In this document: piece by piece, positions 17,032 through 25,015 of the stretch
Layout of the letters: every line of letters starts with the position of its first letter
Numbering within the stretch: the stretch's first letter is position 1
Source of the DNA: CAYYWP01 sp050176585
GTDB taxonomy: Bacteria; Desulfobacterota; Binatia; HRBIN30; CADEER01
DNA: 64,000 nt
Assembly (NCBI GenBank): GCA_050176585.1
Contig: JBFXHX010000017.1
Coordinates: 25,810 to 89,809 of the forward strand
Direction of reading: 5' to 3'
Notes under the pieces: generated by a model
Told to the model about the DNA's origin: nothing
Databases searched by the model: none
The model's input: only the letters and a program-made list of their open reading frames with translations
Program-made: the position numbers and the translations under genes

Positions 17032-17348
17032 ATCAATGCGCGGCGCGGTGAATACTCGACGGTCGATTCGGTCCAGTCATGGTTTGCCTCGCTCATCAAG
17101 AAACTCGCCTGCTTCCGCGATCCGCCCCACCGGTACACAGCGCGGTCGATTTCGCGGCGCGTCAATGCCAGCCACATGCCAATCCTCGCGTGTACGTGGT
17201 ACCAGACGACGCGCGGCCCGTTCGGCGTGCCGGGGCGGTAGGATTCGCCATCTCGAGCGCAAATCCTTCCCGTTTTCCCAGGGCGTCGCAAGGCGGTCTG
17301 GCCATTGCCAGACGGGAGGCGATGCAATAGTTCCGTGAAAGGACGCGC
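17032..17348. promoter_or_regulatory. 317-base divergent intergenic region upstream of aromatic operon
   Basis: It holds no gene that I can support. It must contain the promoters of the DUF5752-TreT pair and of the Rieske operon. An inverted repeat at 17296-17313 is the only distinct structural element. Confidence 0.45.
17296..17313. promoter_or_regulatory. Inverted repeat upstream of Rieske operon
   Basis: GTCTGGC, loop CATT, GCCAGAC: a perfect 7-base dyad ending 35 bases before the ATG of the dioxygenase beta gene. The position suits an operator or a leader hairpin. No regulator gene is adjacent. Confidence 0.4.
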
Positions 17349-17897
17349 ATGAGTACGGCAGAGACGACGAAAGCAAAGAGCGGTCACGGTGCTCGGGTCG
17401 GCAGCGCGCTGTGGTGCGAAGTCGTCGAATGGTACTACCGCGAAGCGGACCTGCTCGACACCGGTCGCGAGCGCGAGTGGCTCGAGATGATCAGCCCCGA
17501 CATCGTGTATCAGATGCCGGTGCGGCAGACCGTGGAGCGCGCCCGCGGATCGGGATTCGTCGAGAACACCTATCACCTTGACGAGCGGTTCGGATCACTC
17601 GCATCGCGCGTGCGGCGCAACGAGACTCCGTTCGCCTGGGCTGAGGATCCGCCGTCGCGGTTCCGCCACTACGTCAGCAACATCCGCGTCGCCGACGTGA
17701 TCGGCGAGGATGTCCACGCGCGCACGAACCTGCTGATCTACCGCACCCGCGCGGACCAGACGACGCCGCAGCTCCTCGGCGGCGAGCGCCACGACATCCT
17801 GCGGCGCGGCCCCGACGGCGCGCTGCTGCTCCATCGGCGGACCGTGCTGCTCGACTTGACCGCAATCGGCACGCACAATCTCGCCATCATCTTCTAA
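17349..17897 (+). CDS. Aromatic-ring-hydroxylating dioxygenase, beta subunit
   Basis: 182 residues. ATG at 17349 after GAAAGGA. The protein is a single NTF2-like domain with the beta-subunit layout: VVEWYYREADLLDTGREREW, LEMISPDIVYQMPVR, FVENTYHLDERFGSLASRV, RHYVSNIRV and LLHRRTVLLDL. The beta subunit supports the alpha3beta3 oxygenase and lacks metal sites. It is the first gene of a run of ten tightly spaced plus-strand genes. Placement of beta before alpha is the reverse of the usual bphA1A2 order. Confidence 0.92.
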   Translation: MSTAETTKAKSGHGARVGSALWCEVVEWYYREADLLDTGREREWLEMISPDIVYQMPVRQTVERARGSGFVENTYHLDERFGSLASRVRRNETPFAWAEDPPSRFRHYVSNIRVADVIGEDVHARTNLLIYRTRADQTTPQLLGGERHDILRRGPDGALLLHRRTVLLDLTAIGTHNLAIIF

Positions 17898-17905
17898 GGA
17901 GCACC

Positions 17906-19279
17906 ATGAACAGATTGTCGCCTTCGGAACGCACCGAACGCCTGCTGGCGGAAATGCGGGCGGAGCTGTCGGAGGGCGTAGTCCCCGCCACCGTGTTCGG
18001 CGACCCGGAGCTGTACCACCTCGAGCTCGAGCGCATCTTCGGTCGCGCCTGGGTGTTTCTCGCGCACGAGTCGGAGATCCCCGCCCGCGGAGATTACGTG
18101 GTGCGGCGCATCGGCGAGGACCCGTTCATCGTCGTGCGCGACGAGGACGGACACATCCACGCGTTCTTCGACGCGTGCCGCCACCGCGGCACGCAGGTGT
18201 GTCGCGCCGACAGCGGTAATACCTCGCATTTCCGCTGCCCGTATCACGGGTGGACCTACAGCACGAAGGGCGAGCTCGTGGGCGCGCCGCTCTGGCAGTC
18301 CGCGTTCGGCGGTATGCGCAAGGAGGACAACGGCCTCGCCTCGCCCGCTCAGGTCGACACGTACCAGGGCCTCATCTTCGCCACGCTCGACCCCTCCGCC
18401 CCTCCGCTGCGCGAGTACCTCGGCGGGATGGCGTGGTACATCGACCTGCTGTTCGGACTGAGCGAGCACGGGCTGGAGGTCATGCACCCGCCCCAGCGCT
18501 TCGTCATCGACGCCAATTGGAAGTCGCCCTCGGAGAACTTCGCCGGGGACGACTACCACCTGGGCACCCTGCACCGCTCGGTGTGGGATATCGGCGCCTT
18601 CCCGGTGTCGTTCCATGACAACATGATGGGGTATCACATCCACGCTTCTCCGGGGCACTCCCTGAGCTTCTCGATCGCCCCGGACGACGATGCGCCCGGG
18701 CCCCAGTTCTTCGGTTTCCCCGAAGAACTCGCGCGCACATTCAACACCAAGTGCATCTCCGCCGAGCAGCTCGACATCGCGCGCCGCAGCCGCGTGATCG
18801 TCGGCACCATCTTCCCGAATCTGTCGATGCTCGTGCTGCCGATGACCGAGGACGGGGCGAACCACCCGCCGACCGCCGTGGTCACCTTGCGCATCTGGCA
18901 GCCGCGCGGCGTCGGCACCGTCGAGGTGTGGAACTGGTTCTTCGCCTGGAAACACGCGACGCCGGAGCAGAAGGACCGCACTTATCGGGCCGGCCTCGGC
19001 ACGTTTTCCATGGGCGGGTCGTTCGAGATGGATGACACCGAGCCCTGGATCACCGTCGGGCGTACGGGCCGCAGCACCTTCGCGCGCCTCACCAATTTCA
19101 AGCTGAATTACAAAATGGGACTGCCCGGCGTCGGCATCGCCCAGCGCGTCGACAACTGGATCGGCCCCGGGGTCTGCTACTGGCCGCGCTTCGAAGAGGG
19201 CGTGCAGCGCAACTTCTACCGCCTCTACCTCGGGCTCATGCAGGCCAACGGGCGATATCCGCAGACCAACTTCGATTGA
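17906..19279 (+). CDS. Rieske aromatic-ring-hydroxylating dioxygenase, alpha subunit
   Basis: 457 residues; AAGGAGC precedes the ATG at 17906, 8 bases after the beta-subunit stop. N-terminal Rieske domain: C91-x-H93 in CRHRGTQ and C111-x2-H114 in CPYHGWTY. Catalytic domain: the iron site and bridging Asp in GDDYHLGTLHRS (D215/D216, H218, H223). It resembles biphenyl, naphthalene and polycyclic dioxygenases rather than single-component oxygenases, since a separate beta subunit is present. It would add both atoms of O2 to an arene to give a cis-dihydrodiol, receiving electrons from the ferredoxin two genes on. No ferredoxin reductase is encoded nearby. Substrate not predictable. Confidence 0.93.
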   Translation: MNRLSPSERTERLLAEMRAELSEGVVPATVFGDPELYHLELERIFGRAWVFLAHESEIPARGDYVVRRIGEDPFIVVRDEDGHIHAFFDACRHRGTQVCRADSGNTSHFRCPYHGWTYSTKGELVGAPLWQSAFGGMRKEDNGLASPAQVDTYQGLIFATLDPSAPPLREYLGGMAWYIDLLFGLSEHGLEVMHPPQRFVIDANWKSPSENFAGDDYHLGTLHRSVWDIGAFPVSFHDNMMGYHIHASPGHSLSFSIAPDDDAPGPQFFGFPEELARTFNTKCISAEQLDIARRSRVIVGTIFPNLSMLVLPMTEDGANHPPTAVVTLRIWQPRGVGTVEVWNWFFAWKHATPEQKDRTYRAGLGTFSMGGSFEMDDTEPWITVGRTGRSTFARLTNFKLNYKMGLPGVGIAQRVDNWIGPGVCYWPRFEEGVQRNFYRLYLGLMQANGRYPQTNFD

Positions 19280-19290
19280 GGGCGGGCACG

Positions 19291-20088
19291 GTGGGCATAC
19301 TGGACGGTCAGGTGGCGCTCATCGTCGGCGCCGGCGGCGGTATCGGCGCCGCGGTCGCGCGCCGTTACGTGCGGGAGGGCGCGCGCGTCGTGGCCGTGGA
19401 TCGCGACCCAGCGCGCTTGGCGCGTCTACAGGATGAGCTCGGCGAGCACGGCATCACGGTGGCCGCCGACGCGAGCAGTTGGGAAGCGAGCCAGTCGATG
19501 GTCGCGCGCACGGTGGACGCGTTCTCGGGTCTCGACGTGCTGGTGTGCGCGACCGGCATCTATGATCACGCCGTGCGGCTGGTGGACATCCCGGGAGATC
19601 GGCTCGGCACCGCGATCGACGAGTGCTTTCGAATCAACGTCGGTTCCATGCTGCTCAACGCGCGCGCGGCCGTACCACAGCTGCTCGCGCGCCGCGGGCG
19701 CATCGTGCTCACCGCGTCGCATGCCTCGTTTCTGCCCGCCGGTGGCGGCGTGCTCTACACGGCCGCGAAGCACGCGGTCGCAGGCATCGTCCGCCAGCTC
19801 GCGTACGAGCTGGCGCCCAAAGTGCGGGTCAACGGCGTCGCGCCCGGCGTCGCGCCGACGGTGATGAGCGGCTTGCAGGCACTCGGGCAGCAACCCCGTC
19901 CGTCGCTGCTCCCCGGCACCGAGAACGTGCTCCCGCTCGGTCGCGTGCCCACTGCGGACGAGTACGGACCGATTTTCGCCCTGCTCGGCTCGAACGACTC
20001 GGGCCCGATGACAGGCGCGATCGTGCGCGTCGACAGCGGCCTCGCCATACGCGGCATCGCCGCGCCGGCCGGCGGCGGCGACCTCTGA
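19291..20088 (+). CDS. SDR dehydrogenase, cis-dihydrodiol dehydrogenase (BphB)-like
   Basis: 265 residues from GTG 19291, which has GAGGGCGGG upstream; a TTG at 19276 overlapping the preceding stop is an alternative. NAD-binding loop VGAGGGIGAAVA near residue 12-23; catalytic S143, Y156 and K160 (YTAAKHAV). LVCATGIYDH and GVLYTAAKHAVAGIVRQL recall BphB/NahB-type cis-diol dehydrogenases. In context it would rearomatise the dihydrodiol made by the Rieske oxygenase to a catechol, reducing NAD+. Location directly after the alpha subunit supports this. Confidence 0.85.
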   Translation: MGILDGQVALIVGAGGGIGAAVARRYVREGARVVAVDRDPARLARLQDELGEHGITVAADASSWEASQSMVARTVDAFSGLDVLVCATGIYDHAVRLVDIPGDRLGTAIDECFRINVGSMLLNARAAVPQLLARRGRIVLTASHASFLPAGGGVLYTAAKHAVAGIVRQLAYELAPKVRVNGVAPGVAPTVMSGLQALGQQPRPSLLPGTENVLPLGRVPTADEYGPIFALLGSNDSGPMTGAIVRVDSGLAIRGIAAPAGGGDL

Positions 20089-20119
20089 ACAACTTCAGGG
20101 CATGAAGGAGTAACGCGCG

Positions 20120-20314
20120 ATGCGTGCCCATGTGGATCCCAAGAAGTGCCAGGCGTACGGCGCGTGCGCGACCGTGTGCCCGTCGGTGTTTCAGTTGGAC
20201 AAGTGGGGGTTTTCGACGGTGAAGGACGACGGCACCGTACCGCCTGGAGACGAGGAAAAAGCGCACGCTGCCGTGCGCGCCTGCCCCGAAAACGCGATTA
20301 CCGTGGAGGGCTGA
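20120..20314 (+). CDS. Single-cluster ferredoxin, probably 3Fe-4S
   Basis: 64 residues; AAGGAG precedes ATG 20120. Cysteines at 10, 16, 20 and 55 give C-x5-C-x3-C ... C-P. The second Cys of a 4Fe-4S motif (position 13) is Tyr (CQAYGAC), so three cluster ligands plus the spare arrangement point to a [3Fe-4S] cluster, as in P450 ferredoxins and in the phenanthrene dioxygenase PhdC. It likely delivers electrons to the Rieske oxygenase, replacing the Rieske-type ferredoxin of biphenyl or naphthalene systems. Ends 2 bases before the next gene start. Confidence 0.9.
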   Translation: MRAHVDPKKCQAYGACATVCPSVFQLDKWGFSTVKDDGTVPPGDEEKAHAAVRACPENAITVEG

Positions 20315-20316
20315 GC

Positions 20317-21102
20317 GTGGATCTCGGTCTCGACGGCAAGGTGGTGCTCGTCACTGCGGCGAGCCGCGGTATCGGACTGGCGTGTGCGCGGGCCTTCCTG
20401 GACGAAGGCGCTGCGGTCGCCATCAATGCGCGTGACGAAGCGGGGCTGGCCGCAGCGGCCAAGCAGCTCGGCGAACGCGGCCGGGTAACGTACCACCCGG
20501 CGGACCTGAGCAGCGAGGCGGACACGGCGCGGTTGCTGGCGGCGGTGGAACACGCGCACGACCGGCTCGATGTCCTGGTCTCCAACACCGGCGGGCCCAC
20601 ACTGGCGCCAGTTCTGGACACCACGCTCGACGACTGGGCGACCGCTTATCAACTGCTGCTCCGCCCGGCCGTCCAACTCGCCCAAGGGGCGGCGCAGCGC
20701 ATGACCGCGCACGGCAGCGGCAGCATCGTCTTCCTCACCTCGACGTGGGTGAAGCAGCCGAAGGCGGGCGGAGTGCTCTCCGCAGCCATGCGCTCGGGCG
20801 TCGCCGCACTATCCAAACAGCTCGCGCTCGAGCTCGCCCCGCAGGGCGTGCGCGTCAATCAGGTGCTGCCAGGGGCAGTGGCGACCGATCGCATGCGCGC
20901 AGTGGCGATGGCCGCGGCGCGTCGGAATGGCACCAGCGAGGAGACCGAGCTCCAGAAGATGGTCGCCGACATCCCGCTCGCTCGCTGGGGTACACCCGAG
21001 GAGATCGCGGCGGCGGCGGTGTTCCTCGCCTCGCCACGGTCCGGGTTCACAACCGGTGCTTCGCTTCAGGTCGACGGCGGCTTGGTGCGCTTCACCCTGT
21101 GA
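20317..21102 (+). CDS. SDR-family protein lacking the catalytic Tyr/Lys
   Basis: 261 residues from GTG 20317, with GGAGGG just before. Cofactor motif TAASRGIGLACA and the NNAG-like LVSNTGGP are normal, and Ser142 is present (LTSTW), but the YxxxK site reads SAAMR: Ser155 and Arg159 replace Tyr and Lys. A known subset of SDRs annotated as 3-oxoacyl-ACP reductase shows the same LSxxxR pattern, so it may be a divergent enzyme rather than dead. C-terminus VDGGLVRFTL is typical. Operon position suggests a step after dihydrodiol oxidation or ring fission. Confidence 0.85.
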   Translation: MDLGLDGKVVLVTAASRGIGLACARAFLDEGAAVAINARDEAGLAAAAKQLGERGRVTYHPADLSSEADTARLLAAVEHAHDRLDVLVSNTGGPTLAPVLDTTLDDWATAYQLLLRPAVQLAQGAAQRMTAHGSGSIVFLTSTWVKQPKAGGVLSAAMRSGVAALSKQLALELAPQGVRVNQVLPGAVATDRMRAVAMAAARRNGTSEETELQKMVADIPLARWGTPEEIAAAAVFLASPRSGFTTGASLQVDGGLVRFTL

Positions 21103-21116
21103 TGCGAGGAGGTCCG

Positions 21117-22133
21117 ATGCCGAAGACGCTGCGTCAATTGTTCATCGACCAGTACCAGCTCTGTCAGCTCACTTCGAAAGAGATGGTCGCGGTGATCGCC
21201 GAGCTCGGTCAGAAGACGGCGTACGTCGAAGCCGCGGTGGAGGCCGCACACGACATCGGTGCGGGGGCGCTCGTGCTGACCGCGAGCAGCCTCTCGTACC
21301 CGATGCTGCCTCCGTACAATCCCGGTGCGTCCGGCCGCGAGGTGGGCGCGTTGCTCGCCGCGGCCGGGGAATGCGACATGGTGATCGACGCGACCGTCGG
21401 CGGGCTCATCCACTCCGAGGTCCGCACCCGCATCACCGGCAATGGCAAGCGGATGCTGTTCGTCGCCGAGCCGGCAGACGTGCTGGAGCGCTTGATGGGC
21501 ACTCAGGAGCTGAAGCAGTCGGTGCTCGAGAGCGGCCAACGGCTGCGGCGCGGCGCGCTGCTGCACGTGACCAGCGACGGCGGCACCGATCTCACCGCCG
21601 ACATCTCGGGCACCGATCTGCCGATCACGCATCAGTGGGGCTTCGTCGACGAACCCGGCCGCTGGGATCACTGGCCGAGCGGGTTCGTGGCCTGTTTCCC
21701 GAAGGACCGCAGCGCACAGGGCAGGATCGTGCTGCAACCCGGCGACGTGTTGGTGCCGTTCAATCGGTACATCAACGAACCCGTGGAGCTCGAGGTGCGC
21801 GACGGGTTCATCGTCGGCATACAGGGCGGCGGCGCCGATGCGGCGCGGTTGCGCGACTATTTCGATTCCTGGCACGACCCCGATGCCTGGGCCGTATCGC
21901 ACATGGGTTGGGGCTTGCACCGCATGGCCAGCTGGGCCGCGCTTGACGTGTACGACGGGCGCAAGCTCTACGGTCAGGAGCTCCGTTCGACGCCGGGGAA
22001 CTTCATGTGGTCGACGGGCTCGAACCGCTTCGCGGGCAGGGATACGCCCGCGCACATCGACATCCCGATGCGCGGCTGCACCGTGCGGGTGGATCGCGAG
22101 GTCGTCGTCGAGCGAGGGCACCTGGTCGCCTGA
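21117..22133 (+). CDS. 2,5-dihydroxypyridine 5,6-dioxygenase (NicX)/aminopeptidase M29-like protein
   Basis: 338 residues; ATG 21117 after GAGGAGG. Length and blocks such as ALVLTASSLSYPML, DMVIDATVGGLIHSEV, LLHVTSDGGTDLTADISG, GRWDHWPSGFVACFP, GWGLHRMASW and a terminal HIDIPMRGCTVRVD match the NicX-type branch of the M29 fold. NicX uses Fe(II) to cleave 2,5-dihydroxypyridine to N-formylmaleamate. Conserved His/Glu/Asp residues that could bind iron are visible, but equivalence to NicX ligands cannot be proven by eye. Its place in a Rieske operon suggests ring opening of a (hetero)aromatic diol. Aminopeptidase activity is the alternative. Confidence 0.7.
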   Translation: MPKTLRQLFIDQYQLCQLTSKEMVAVIAELGQKTAYVEAAVEAAHDIGAGALVLTASSLSYPMLPPYNPGASGREVGALLAAAGECDMVIDATVGGLIHSEVRTRITGNGKRMLFVAEPADVLERLMGTQELKQSVLESGQRLRRGALLHVTSDGGTDLTADISGTDLPITHQWGFVDEPGRWDHWPSGFVACFPKDRSAQGRIVLQPGDVLVPFNRYINEPVELEVRDGFIVGIQGGGADAARLRDYFDSWHDPDAWAVSHMGWGLHRMASWAALDVYDGRKLYGQELRSTPGNFMWSTGSNRFAGRDTPAHIDIPMRGCTVRVDREVVVERGHLVA

Positions 22134-22148
22134 ACAGGAGCATTGAAC

Positions 22149-23240
22149 ATGGACCGCAGCACCATCGAGCAGGCGATTCGCAGCCTCGCCGGAGATCCCG
22201 ACCTACTGGCGCGCTTCAAGACCGATCCGCCGGGCGTCGGCGCAACGCTCGGGCTGAGCGCTGACGCCGCACAGGCGATCGCCAGCGGCGACCGCGGTGC
22301 CTTGCGCAATCTCGGTATCGACTCCGGGCTGAGCATCCTGGCGGGGCGCTGGTTCGGCGCTTCGGCACAGGACAGCACTCACCACAGCCGGTTCCAAGTC
22401 GATCACAGCACACCGGTGCCGCCCGCGGATGTGCCGGCGGGATTAGTGTTTGCCGGGGCGTGCTCGCACGTGCCCGACTTCCTCGCCCGGCCGGAGATCG
22501 ACCCCCCGGAACAGATCGCGCGCCTCTCCCGGGCGTATGAGCAGTTGCGCGCGCGACTCACCGCGGCCGCACCCGACGTGATCATCGTCACCACCGACAA
22601 CCACTTCCAGTCCTTCAAGACCGGTGGCACTGTCGTCGGCACGGGGCCGCGCCATACCGGCTCGATGGCGTTCTTCAAGCGCCCCGACCTCGATCTCACG
22701 ATCACCGGCGACGAAGCCTTCGCGCAGCAGATCGTCGCCGCGGGGCGCGCCGCGGGTCTCGAGATCGAAGAGGCGCGGCACATCGATCTCGACCATGGGC
22801 TCATCGTACCATTGCGCTCCGTGCTGCCGCGGCCCGACATTCCGGTGGTGCCGGTGCTCACCCAGCCGGCGCGGTCGTTCTCGCCGTTCGGAGCGCGCGC
22901 ATTCGGCCGCGCGATGCGCGAGGCGGTGAAACTCAGCGGCCGCCGGGTCGCGGTCCTGGCCACTGGCGGCCTCTCGCACTGGCTCGACCCCGGAAAGTTC
23001 GGCTTCGTGGATGTGGAATTCGACAACTATCTATTGGACATGCTGCGCAGCGGTCGCGGAACGGAGATCGGCGATCTCGAGCCCTACCCGTTGCTCGACC
23101 ACGGTCAGTACGAATTTGGGAACTGGCTGATCATGCTCGGCGCGGTGGGCCCGGGCGTCACGGCGGAGGTCCTCGCCTACGAGCCGATGACGGCGTCGGG
23201 TGGGGGCTGGGCTGTCGTCGACATGCAGCTGCCGCACTAG
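22149..23240 (+). CDS. Fused LigA-LigB class III extradiol ring-cleavage dioxygenase
   Basis: 363 residues; CAGGAGC lies upstream of ATG 22149. Residues 1-75 (IEQAIRSLAGDPDLLARFKT, LGLSADAAQAIASGD, ALRNLGID) are a LigA-like helical domain; after a linker, residues 98-363 are a LigB catalytic domain. Probable iron ligands are His107 (GACSHVPDF), His152 (TDNHFQSF) and Glu322 (QYEFGNW), with His277 (GGLSHWLD) as catalytic base; spacing parallels LigB H12, H61, E242 and H195. It would cleave a catechol-type ring next to the diol. In gallate-dioxygenase fusions the LigA part is C-terminal, here it is N-terminal. Second putative ring-cleaving enzyme of the operon. Confidence 0.87.
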   Translation: MDRSTIEQAIRSLAGDPDLLARFKTDPPGVGATLGLSADAAQAIASGDRGALRNLGIDSGLSILAGRWFGASAQDSTHHSRFQVDHSTPVPPADVPAGLVFAGACSHVPDFLARPEIDPPEQIARLSRAYEQLRARLTAAAPDVIIVTTDNHFQSFKTGGTVVGTGPRHTGSMAFFKRPDLDLTITGDEAFAQQIVAAGRAAGLEIEEARHIDLDHGLIVPLRSVLPRPDIPVVPVLTQPARSFSPFGARAFGRAMREAVKLSGRRVAVLATGGLSHWLDPGKFGFVDVEFDNYLLDMLRSGRGTEIGDLEPYPLLDHGQYEFGNWLIMLGAVGPGVTAEVLAYEPMTASGGGWAVVDMQLPH

Positions 23241-23249
23241 ACGGCCGTG

Positions 23250-24128
23250 ATGGCCGATCCGGCGACGGGGACGCGCTTGCGCGTCGCGCTCACGCAATGG
23301 CACGCGACCATCGATGTCGCTTCGAACCTGGCGGTTGCGCTGGAGGTCGTGCGTGCCGCCGCGGCCGAACGGCCGGATCTGATCGTCCTGCCCGAGAATA
23401 GCCTATGTCTCGGCGGCAACGCCGAGATGCGCGCGCGCGCCCTCGACGCGAATGGCCCCGAGCTCGAGGCGCTCGCCGGCGTAGCGCGCGAAGCGCGCGC
23501 AGCGGTCATCCTCGGCGGCTTCAAGCGGCGCGTCGATGGCGACGAGCTGGTGCGCAACAGTGCCGCGGTGCTCGATTGCAACGGGCGGCTCGCGGCGCTC
23601 TACGACAAGATCCACCTCTTCGACGCCAACGTCGGGGGTACGATGTTCGCCGCCTCGTCGGTGGAGCGCGCCGGTGAGCGGCCGCTGATCGTGGAGGTCG
23701 CCGGCGCGAAGGTGGGCGTAACGATCTGCTACGATGTCCGATTTCCCGAGCTCTACCGCACACTGGCGCTGGCCGGCGCTGAAGTGCTGCTGGTCCCGTC
23801 GGCGTTCACGCTCACCACCGGCCGGGCACACTGGCACGTGCTCTTGCGCGCGCGCGCCATCGAGAATGGCGCGTTCGTCGTCGCCTCGGCCACGATGCGC
23901 GACGCCGGCGACGCCTTCGAGACCTACGGCCATGCGCTGGTCGTCGGGCCCTGGGGCGATGTCATGGTCGACCTCGGCGAGGCGAAGCGCGCGTGGCAGG
24001 TGGTCGAGCTCGATCTCGCGGAAGTTGCGGCGGCGCGCCGGCGCTTGCCCGTGCTCGCCGGCGTACGCCCCGCAGCGTCCACTGCGGCGCCGGCCCTGGT
24101 GGCACTCGGCCGCGGCAGCGCACCGTGA
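23250..24128 (+). CDS. Nitrilase-superfamily carbon-nitrogen hydrolase
   Basis: 292 residues. The catalytic triad is Glu49 (LPEN), Lys120 (YDKIHLF) and Cys160 (TICYDVRFPELY). The RFPELY pattern after Cys is typical of the omega-amidase/Nit branch rather than true nitrilases. It hydrolyses an amide (or acylated amine) and releases ammonia in the cytoplasm. In this operon it could remove an amide left after fission of an N-containing ring. GTG at 23247 or ATG at 23250 both lack a strong ribosome binding site; the gap to the previous stop is 9 bases, so coupling is likely. Confidence 0.9.
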   Translation: MADPATGTRLRVALTQWHATIDVASNLAVALEVVRAAAAERPDLIVLPENSLCLGGNAEMRARALDANGPELEALAGVAREARAAVILGGFKRRVDGDELVRNSAAVLDCNGRLAALYDKIHLFDANVGGTMFAASSVERAGERPLIVEVAGAKVGVTICYDVRFPELYRTLALAGAEVLLVPSAFTLTTGRAHWHVLLRARAIENGAFVVASATMRDAGDAFETYGHALVVGPWGDVMVDLGEAKRAWQVVELDLAEVAAARRRLPVLAGVRPAASTAAPALVALGRGSAP

Positions 24129-24202
24129 AGGACGCGCCGCGGGCACGCGTAAGAGGCGCACCGCCCTGCGCATCTCCGCGTCCAAGTAAGAGAGGTGTTG
24201 TG

Positions 24203-24475
24203 ATGCGTGACCCCCACGAGGATGAGGCGCCCACCGATCGGCTCATCGACGGCGTGGCCGCTGAAGACGGCATCGTCGCCGCCGCCGATCCATTTCAGAT
24301 CGTCAACGAGTTCACCGCCATTCAGGTTCGCAAGGTACGCACGCGCAACGGCGAACGGCTGGAGCTGCTCAACCTGCGCAGCGGCACGCGTATCCTGCTC
24401 GATGCGATGCAGCTCGAGATCATCGCGGCGCAGCGCCCGGAAGTGTTCACCTCCCTGCTCGCCACGTCGCAGTAA
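24203..24475 (+). CDS. Small protein of aromatic-dioxygenase operons, function unknown
   Basis: 90 residues; GAGAGG precedes ATG 24203. Begins with an acidic tail, then FQIVNEFTAIQVRKVRTRNG, ERLELLNLRSGTRILLDAMQ and LEIIAAQRPEVFTSLL. I recall similar ~90-residue proteins next to Rieske oxygenase genes, sometimes labelled 'dihydrodiol dehydrogenase' without biochemical support. No cofactor motif, no signal peptide. It might be a chaperone or assembly factor for the oxygenase. Identity uncertain, but coding status is supported by ribosome binding site, spacing and composition. Confidence 0.65.
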   Translation: MRDPHEDEAPTDRLIDGVAAEDGIVAAADPFQIVNEFTAIQVRKVRTRNGERLELLNLRSGTRILLDAMQLEIIAAQRPEVFTSLLATSQ

Positions 24476-24546
24476 CGGCGAGCACCCCGCGCGCGCAGCG
24501 GCAGTTCGCCGCCGTCCCCGACGGCCAAATCTCGCAAGGAGTGACC

Positions 24547-24888
24547 ATGGCGTTTCATGGGGTCGACGCATCCAAGCAGTTCAAGCGCATGCGCGCGGCG
24601 GCGCCTGACACGTGGCGCGCCTGGCTCGAGTTCAATCAGAAGGCATTCGCCGAGGGCGCCTTGCCGGTGAAGACCAAGGAGCTGATCGCGGTGGCGATTG
24701 CGCACATCACGCAGTGCCCCTGGTGTATCGAGGCGCACGTGCAACACGCCGAGCGGGCGGGTGCCACCGAGCAGGAGCTCTCGGAGGTGACGTTCGTCGC
24801 GATGGCGATGGCCGCCGGAGCGGCCTGGGCTCACGGGAGCCTCGCCCTGCAATGCGCTGAAGGGCACGCGGCGAGGCGAGAGACATAA
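24547..24888 (+). CDS. Carboxymuconolactone decarboxylase / AhpD-like protein
   Basis: 113 residues; CAAGGAG lies 6 bases before ATG 24547. One AhpD-like helical domain with C57-P-W-C60 and His64 (QCPWCIEAHVQHA), followed by LSEVTFVAMAMAAGAAWAHG. The CxxC-x3-H motif is that of AhpD-type thiol peroxidase or reductase members; true gamma-carboxymuconolactone decarboxylases lack the CxxC. As last gene of the catabolic operon it may protect the oxygenases from peroxide or act as a decarboxylase. Confidence 0.88.
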   Translation: MAFHGVDASKQFKRMRAAAPDTWRAWLEFNQKAFAEGALPVKTKELIAVAIAHITQCPWCIEAHVQHAERAGATEQELSEVTFVAMAMAAGAAWAHGSLALQCAEGHAARRET

Positions 24889-25015
24889 CCCTCTCGGCAA
24901 GCCTTTGGATCCGCGCCTAAGGGTGCGCCGCTGCACGAGCCGATACCGAGCACGTGCGCCCGCCGAGCGGGTCGGACGTTTGCGAGACCGTCCGGCCTTT
25001 GCTCTTATTCGGCCA

